Below are positions 5,984-9,766 of a stretch of DNA of 9,766 nucleotides, piece after piece; the first letter of the stretch is position 1, and every line of letters starts with the position of its first letter. The notes beneath the pieces are model-generated. The model was given only the letters and a program-made list of their open reading frames with translations, did no database searches and was not told where the DNA came from. The translations under genes and the position numbers were made by a program. Origin of the DNA: Firmicutes bacterium UBA6648 (lineage in GTDB: Bacteria > Bacillota > Clostridia > Peptostreptococcales > Anaerovoracaceae); contig DKLE01000147.1 in the NCBI GenBank assembly GCA_002455605.1, positions 1 through 9,766 of the forward strand, read 5' to 3'.

Positions 5984-7162
5984 ATGATGAGGGGTGCAAT
6001 AGTTATTAATATGGACTATATATGTAGTTTTTTCCATGGAATTTTTCTGAAAGAAAATACTGAAGGTTTAAAAAAAAAGAAGTTCATGCATAATAATTTA
6101 TGTATATTGGCATTGGCGGTGTATTTATCTTTAGAGCAGATATATTATGGATTTTATACGACACAATCCGGAGAATTAATACATGAAATACATTTTGGCA
6201 CGGCATTAGTTATGGGATTATATGCAATTGTAAGCGGATATTTTCATATAAAAAAAGTAAATCATATAGGCTGGAGCCATGAAATATATGCAATTAGTTT
6301 CGGCTTTTTTGGTTTTGTCATTGCTATAACCAGAGCATTGCTGATACAAAATGATATTTTTGCATTACCTTCAGTTTATATTGCAGTGTTATATGGTTTT
6401 GCCGTTTTCTTTTATTTTTCTCCCATTGTCAGCTTCGGCATATATTCTTTGACTTCTGCTTCAATTATTATTCTTCTGCCGATGTTTCAGCATGAGGTTG
6501 TCCGCATGGCATATGCACAGGATATTCTTTCCAATAATATTATTGCTTGGATCGCTTCAGTAATCAATTATCATCGGTATGTAAGAGAATATCGGTCACA
6601 GCAAGTGATGTGCAACAAAAATGAATTATTAGAAGCGAAAACATATAAAATTGAAAAAACAAATCAAGTGTTGCAATATATTTCTAATGTAGATGCATTA
6701 ACAAATATTTATAATCGCAGAAAGCTCAATGAACTTTTAGATATGGAATATGATCGATGTACTTTATTAAACAGGAGAATTTCATTAATTTTAATGGATG
6801 TGGATTTATTTAAATCAATTAATGATACTTATGGCCATGCAGTAGGAGATAAGGTATTGGCAAAATTGGGAGATATTCTAAAGAGCAATATAAGTAGAGG
6901 TGACAAAGCAGGCCGCTGGGGCGGAGAAGAATTTTTGATCATTTGTCCGGAAAGGGATTTTGAAGATGCTCTGAATCTGGCAGAAAGAATAAGAAAAATG
7001 ATACAAAGCTTTGATTTTAATTTAAGGAAAAACGTGACCTGCAGTTTTGGCGTTGCCACAAATAAAGAAATAGACACGATAGCTAATCTGACCTTACGAG
7101 CAGATCAGGGACTTTATAAAGCAAAGAAAATGGGGAGAAATCGAGTGGAAGGTTTAGAATAA
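5984..7162 (+). CDS. Membrane-anchored diguanylate cyclase (GGDEF domain)
   Basis: The 392-residue protein makes the second messenger c-di-GMP from two GTP. The N-terminal half has five or six likely membrane segments (about 38-58, 72-89, 101-121, 127-145, 147-167 and possibly 183-196), a probable sensor of unknown ligand. A short coiled linker (about 205-232) leads to the cyclase domain, with 'DALTNIYNRR' (237-246), metal-binding Asp272 in 'DVDLFKSINDTYGH' (272-285) and active-site GGEEF (313-317). All look intact. The inhibitory I-site RxxD, six residues before GGEEF, reads SRGD (304-307), so its Arg is missing and product inhibition may be lost. The start is uncertain: ATG 5984 has no ribosome binding site, while AGGGGTG (5990-5996) precedes an in-frame ATG at 6011 at an unusually long distance. 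No EAL or HD-GYP partner is in the window. Confidence 0.92.
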   Translation: MMRGAIVINMDYICSFFHGIFLKENTEGLKKKKFMHNNLCILALAVYLSLEQIYYGFYTTQSGELIHEIHFGTALVMGLYAIVSGYFHIKKVNHIGWSHEIYAISFGFFGFVIAITRALLIQNDIFALPSVYIAVLYGFAVFFYFSPIVSFGIYSLTSASIIILLPMFQHEVVRMAYAQDILSNNIIAWIASVINYHRYVREYRSQQVMCNKNELLEAKTYKIEKTNQVLQYISNVDALTNIYNRRKLNELLDMEYDRCTLLNRRISLILMDVDLFKSINDTYGHAVGDKVLAKLGDILKSNISRGDKAGRWGGEEFLIICPERDFEDALNLAERIRKMIQSFDFNLRKNVTCSFGVATNKEIDTIANLTLRADQGLYKAKKMGRNRVEGLE

Positions 7163-7170
7163 AGCTTGAC

Positions 7171-7314
7171 GTGGGTTTTGTATCAGTTAAAATAATAAAT
7201 GCAAGGATAAAAACACAGTTCCGGTTGGTAGTCCGGACGCAGTATGAAGCAGAAAAAGAAAGACTGTTTGAACTCAAACAGAAAAAAAGAAAACAAAAAC
7301 ACAGGGGACATTAA
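7171..7314 (+). pseudogene. Probable C-terminal remnant of a YjdF/DUF2992 gene
   Basis: An open frame of 47 codons ends at TAA 7312-7314. Its last part, 'YEAEKERLFELKQKKRKQKH' followed by RGH, is strongly basic and matches my memory of the C-terminal tail of YjdF (DUF2992) proteins, which typically end in Lys-rich '...ELKQ(Q)KKKEKHRG(H/R/K)'. Family members are about 130-160 residues, so roughly the first hundred residues are absent. The in-frame GTG at 7171 has no ribosome binding site, and the upstream sequence runs straight into the end of the diguanylate cyclase gene, so there is no room for the missing part. It is therefore most likely a deletion remnant. It could instead be a chance basic frame; the identification rests on recall of the family tail, without an alignment. 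Confidence 0.5.
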
Positions 7315-7337
7315 GGAAAGTACAGGGAGAGATTAAT

Positions 7338-7877
7338 ATGATGAAAAGGATTGCCATCTTTATGATTGCAACGGTTTGTGTATGCGTTTTTATAACCGGA
7401 TGTGGTAAAGATGAGGAAAGAAAGCAAGCGGTAAGGGTTCACGACTATTATAAAATATCAGCTGATGGGGAGGAAGACATAGCGGCTTTGTTTTATCTGG
7501 GAACAGAGAAAAAAGAAATAAAAAAGACTGCCGAAGAACTTCTGAATACCTATAATATCCCTCTGGAGAAAGCTTTGGATATTGAATACGAAGAAGTCAA
7601 GACTGATAATGGAAGGGAATGGTATTTAATTGTACCGAAGTATGAGGGAACTACTATTCAAGTTCATTCAGTAAGGTTAAATGATCAGGGGAGCTTAGAA
7701 GAGGATAAAGAATTGACAACAACTGATAAGCCGGTAATTTTATGCTGCAATGAAAGTGATATTGTGCCATCAGCCCAAGTAACGGTTACATTTAAAGACC
7801 GGAAGGCAGTATTTAATCCAAGTATTAGCTTAAAAGACGGTAAAGTCACAGAAAATGAGGGCGTGTTTACCAAATAA
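7338..7877 (+). CDS. Small predicted lipoprotein, function unknown
   Basis: The 179-residue product starts with a lipoprotein signal: Lys-Arg at 3-4, a hydrophobic core (5-19) and lipobox 'ITGC' with Cys22 as the lipidation site, followed by 'GKDEERK'. The mature part is acidic and hydrophilic with alternating strands, such as 'EWYLIVPKYEGTTIQVHSV' and 'AQVTVTFKDRKAVF', suggesting a beta-rich domain on the outer face of the membrane. I do not recognise a family. A second ATG follows immediately at 7341. The start at 7338 is supported by GGGAGAG (7325-7331), about eight bases upstream. It stands alone between the YjdF remnant and a strong terminator. A weak TTGACG (7166-7171) with AATAAT (7191-7196), spaced 19, is the only promoter-like pair upstream. 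Confidence 0.8.
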   Translation: MMKRIAIFMIATVCVCVFITGCGKDEERKQAVRVHDYYKISADGEEDIAALFYLGTEKKEIKKTAEELLNTYNIPLEKALDIEYEEVKTDNGREWYLIVPKYEGTTIQVHSVRLNDQGSLEEDKELTTTDKPVILCCNESDIVPSAQVTVTFKDRKAVFNPSISLKDGKVTENEGVFTK

Positions 7878-7891
7878 GTGTCTTAAATCTG

Positions 7892-7915
7892 GGGCTGCAT
7901 TTGCAGCCCTTTTTT
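7892..7915 (+). terminator. Intrinsic terminator after the lipoprotein gene
   Basis: GGGCTGC (7892-7898) pairs perfectly with GCAGCCC (7903-7909) around the loop ATTT, then six T residues follow. The hairpin begins 14 bases after the stop codon. Confidence 0.92.
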
Positions 7916-7943
7916 CGTCATTAAACTGTAATTTGATTTTAAA

Positions 7944-7972
7944 GTGGCAAGGCTTGCATATTATGGTATAAT
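7944..7972 (+). promoter_or_regulatory. Extended -10 sigma-A promoter for the glycosidase gene
   Basis: A perfect TATAAT (7967-7972) is preceded by the TGn extension (7964-7966). A -35 box GTGGCA (7944-7949, four of six matches) lies exactly 17 bases upstream. Transcription should begin near 7979, leaving a leader of about 43 bases before the ATG at 8022. Confidence 0.7.
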
Positions 7973-7975
7973 TAT

Positions 7976-7991
7976 CTTCGAAAAGACGAAG
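7976..7991 (+). other. Short inverted repeat at the transcript start of the glycosidase gene
   Basis: CTTCG (7976-7980) and CGAAG (7987-7991) form a 5-bp inverted repeat around AAAAGA, at or just after the predicted start of transcription. It could be a 5' stabilising hairpin or a small operator, but five base pairs may be chance. Confidence 0.25.
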
Positions 7992-8021
7992 TTATTGTGA
8001 CATAATATGGGGGAAAATTGA

Positions 8022-9686
8022 ATGATGAACGAGAAAGGATATTATTTCGGTCGATTGGCGGAGAAAAAACTGTTTTTTACAGTACTTTTTTTCATGCTGA
8101 TTTTGGTTGTTTGTATTTTGGGAATGTCTGCAAAATCGGTATATGCGGGTTCCAACATAAGCGTGACTATTGATGGAAAAACTGTGGTGCTTGACGAAAC
8201 GTTTGGTAAACCTTTTATTGATACCAATAGCAGAACGTTAGTTCCATTCAGAGGTGTCATGGAAGAATTCGGTGGGACGGTCACATGGGATAATGAGAAT
8301 CGAATTGCCATCGTAGAGAAAAATGGAACAACGGTTCAAGCACCTATTGACCAAAAATATATTTTGGTTAATGGGCAAAAAAAGGACAACGATACAGCTG
8401 CCGTGATTAAAGATGAACGTACATATTTACCCATACGAGCGGTATTGGAGGCATTTGGGGCAGGTGTCGCATGGGACAATGCCAATCGAATTGTAGTAAT
8501 TAATACGGATGGAACGGTGGCACAGTTTGAAGATTCCAATAATGGCAAAAGCCCAGGAGACGGCGAATTGAATGCCATGTGGATTTCTTATTTGGAATAT
8601 ATGAGTATGCCGAAGAATGAAGCAGGTTTTAAAGCAGCTGTGGATAAAATGTTTGATCGCTGCAAATCCTTGGGTATGAATGCAGTAATCGTTCATGTCC
8701 GTTCTCATTGTGATGCTATGTATCCTTCCCAATATTATCCTTGGTCTATATTTGCCAGCGGCACGCAGGGAGCGGATCCCGGTTATGATCCACTCAAGTA
8801 TATGGTGGAATCAGCGCACAGCAGAGGGCTTGAATTTCATGCATGGCTGAATCCATATCGAGTGACAGGCTACGGCACTTATTGGAATCAAACCGGTGCA
8901 AATAATCCAGTAAAGCTATGGCAGTCCGATAACGATACGTCAAATGACAGATGGGCTATTTTACATAAAGGAGAGTATTATCTAAATCCGTCGATACCTG
9001 AAGTACAAGAGATGGTTATCAACGGAGTGAAGGAGATTGCTGAAAATTATGATGTAGACGGGATTCATTTTGATGATTATTTTTATCCGTCGTTGAATGA
9101 CAGCGATCCTTCTTTATGGTTTGATAAACCGGAATACGATAAGTCCGGAAGCCTTCTAAGTATTGCTAATTGGCGCAGAGGCAATGTTAATACCCTGGTA
9201 TCGGGCGTATATAAGGCTATTAAATCCGTAAATTCCAATATGGAATTTGGTATCAGCCCGGCGGGTAATTTATCTAATCTCCGCAGCAACAGCTCTTATT
9301 TTGTTGATATTGATAAATGGTTATCAGAAGAAGGCTATATCGATTACATTATGCCTCAGCTTTATTGGGGTTTTGAAACAAAAGATTCCTCCGGCAATAT
9401 TGCTTCTTACGCCTATGAAAACAATTTGAAATCATGGATGAACCTTACAGCAAAGGGGAATGTAAAGCTATATGTGGGACTGAATATGGCCAATGCTGGT
9501 AGCAACGTACCAGATAAAAATGCAACTTCGGAGTGGCTTAGATATAATGATGTCATAGCAAGACAGGTTACAACAGCGAGAGCAACTAAAAAAGTCACCG
9601 GCTTCGCTTACTTTAGATATGATTATTTTAATAAAGATGTCACACAGAACGAAGTCAACAATTTGGTAAAAGTACTGAAAAATTAA
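8022..9686 (+). CDS. Secreted GHL10-family glycosidase (DigH-like) with stalk domain
   Basis: The 554-residue protein has an N-terminal signal peptide (Lys15-Lys16, hydrophobic core about 17-34, likely cleavage after 'SVYA' at 42). Residues 47-160 hold two copies of the copper-amine-oxidase-N stalk motif, 'RTLVPFRGVMEEFGGTVTWD' (71-90) and 'RTYLPIRAVLEAFGAGVAWD' (133-152), a non-catalytic surface module. From about 183 to 535 runs a glycosyl-hydrolase-like 10 (DUF187) barrel with 'NAMWISY', 'NAVIVHVRSH', 'FHAWLNPYR', 'DGIHFDDYFYP' (346-356, likely catalytic Asp/Glu region), 'FGISPAG' and 'DYIMPQLYWG'. E. coli DigH (YngK) of this family cuts denuded peptidoglycan glycan strands, so a wall-remodelling role is likely but the substrate is inferred. 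The start ATG 8022, doubled at 8025, has GGGGG (8009-8013) eight bases upstream. The gene is complete and monocistronic. Confidence 0.92.
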   Translation: MMNEKGYYFGRLAEKKLFFTVLFFMLILVVCILGMSAKSVYAGSNISVTIDGKTVVLDETFGKPFIDTNSRTLVPFRGVMEEFGGTVTWDNENRIAIVEKNGTTVQAPIDQKYILVNGQKKDNDTAAVIKDERTYLPIRAVLEAFGAGVAWDNANRIVVINTDGTVAQFEDSNNGKSPGDGELNAMWISYLEYMSMPKNEAGFKAAVDKMFDRCKSLGMNAVIVHVRSHCDAMYPSQYYPWSIFASGTQGADPGYDPLKYMVESAHSRGLEFHAWLNPYRVTGYGTYWNQTGANNPVKLWQSDNDTSNDRWAILHKGEYYLNPSIPEVQEMVINGVKEIAENYDVDGIHFDDYFYPSLNDSDPSLWFDKPEYDKSGSLLSIANWRRGNVNTLVSGVYKAIKSVNSNMEFGISPAGNLSNLRSNSSYFVDIDKWLSEEGYIDYIMPQLYWGFETKDSSGNIASYAYENNLKSWMNLTAKGNVKLYVGLNMANAGSNVPDKNATSEWLRYNDVIARQVTTARATKKVTGFAYFRYDYFNKDVTQNEVNNLVKVLKN

Positions 9687-9707
9687 TTACTGAATAAATG
9701 GATATTG

Positions 9708-9734
9708 AATGCCGCCGACAGGGCGGCATTTTTT
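9708..9734 (+). terminator. Intrinsic terminator after the glycosidase gene
   Basis: AATGCCGCC (9708-9716) pairs perfectly with GGCGGCATT (9722-9730) around the loop GACAG, followed by T residues to 9734. It is a GC-rich 9-bp stem beginning 22 bases after the stop codon. Nothing further is recognisable up to the window end. Confidence 0.95.
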
Positions 9735-9766
9735 CTATTAAATATTTTGCAATTTTGTAGCTTTTT

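Noticed and set aside
7166..7196. TTGACG with AATAAT as a promoter for the lipoprotein gene
   Set aside because: The 19-base spacing is long, the -10 lacks the first T, and the leader to the gene would be about 135 bases through the YjdF remnant; kept only as a remark.

Overview
The window is AT-rich DNA with strong Shine-Dalgarno sites, several GTG/TTG starts and compact hairpin-plus-T-run terminators. It carries a DUF1540 protein, a YoaP-type acetyltransferase, copper-amine-oxidase-N 'stalk' domains and a YjdF-like remnant. Together these point to a low-G+C Gram-positive, most likely a spore-forming member of the Clostridia. The species cannot be read from the sequence. No rRNA, tRNA, CRISPR array, insertion sequence or phage gene was seen.

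Layout. Bases 1-21 hold the first seven codons of a leftward gene that runs off the window, with a clear sigma-A promoter at 71-99. Bases 166-578 hold a leftward tandem-DUF1540 gene with its own terminator. Bases 679-3930 hold a rightward membrane-transport operon: an optional 33-codon leader ORF, a Yip1-family membrane protein, an ABC ATPase and a 12-helix permease. A 9-bp perfect inverted repeat lies in front of it. Bases 4024-4758 hold a soluble RsiV/PdaC-like protein (DUF4163 + DUF3298) and a terminator. Bases 4816-5867 hold a GNAT-YoaP acetyltransferase, then, in the same frame one codon after its stop, the C-terminal half of a Bcp-type peroxiredoxin, then a terminator. Bases 5984-7162 hold a membrane-anchored GGEEF diguanylate cyclase. 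Bases 7171-7314 hold a probable C-terminal remnant of a YjdF/DUF2992 gene. Bases 7338-7915 hold a small lipoprotein gene and terminator. Bases 7944-9734 hold a promoter, a secreted glycosidase of the DigH/GHL10 family with two stalk repeats, and a terminator.

How the genes relate. Only the Yip1-ATPase-permease set is clearly one functional unit, probably an exporter of unknown substrate. The rest are mostly single-gene units with their own terminators. A loose envelope theme runs through the window (exporter, lysozyme-sensor-like fold, c-di-GMP synthesis, lipoprotein, peptidoglycan-type glycosidase), but no shared control signal was found. Two gene remnants that keep only their 3' ends (bcp and yjdF) suggest past deletions. 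I do not see convincing evidence of a wholly new system. The items most worth checking are the two remnants, the operator-like palindrome, the soluble RsiV-like protein and the possible forespore promoter of the DUF1540 gene.
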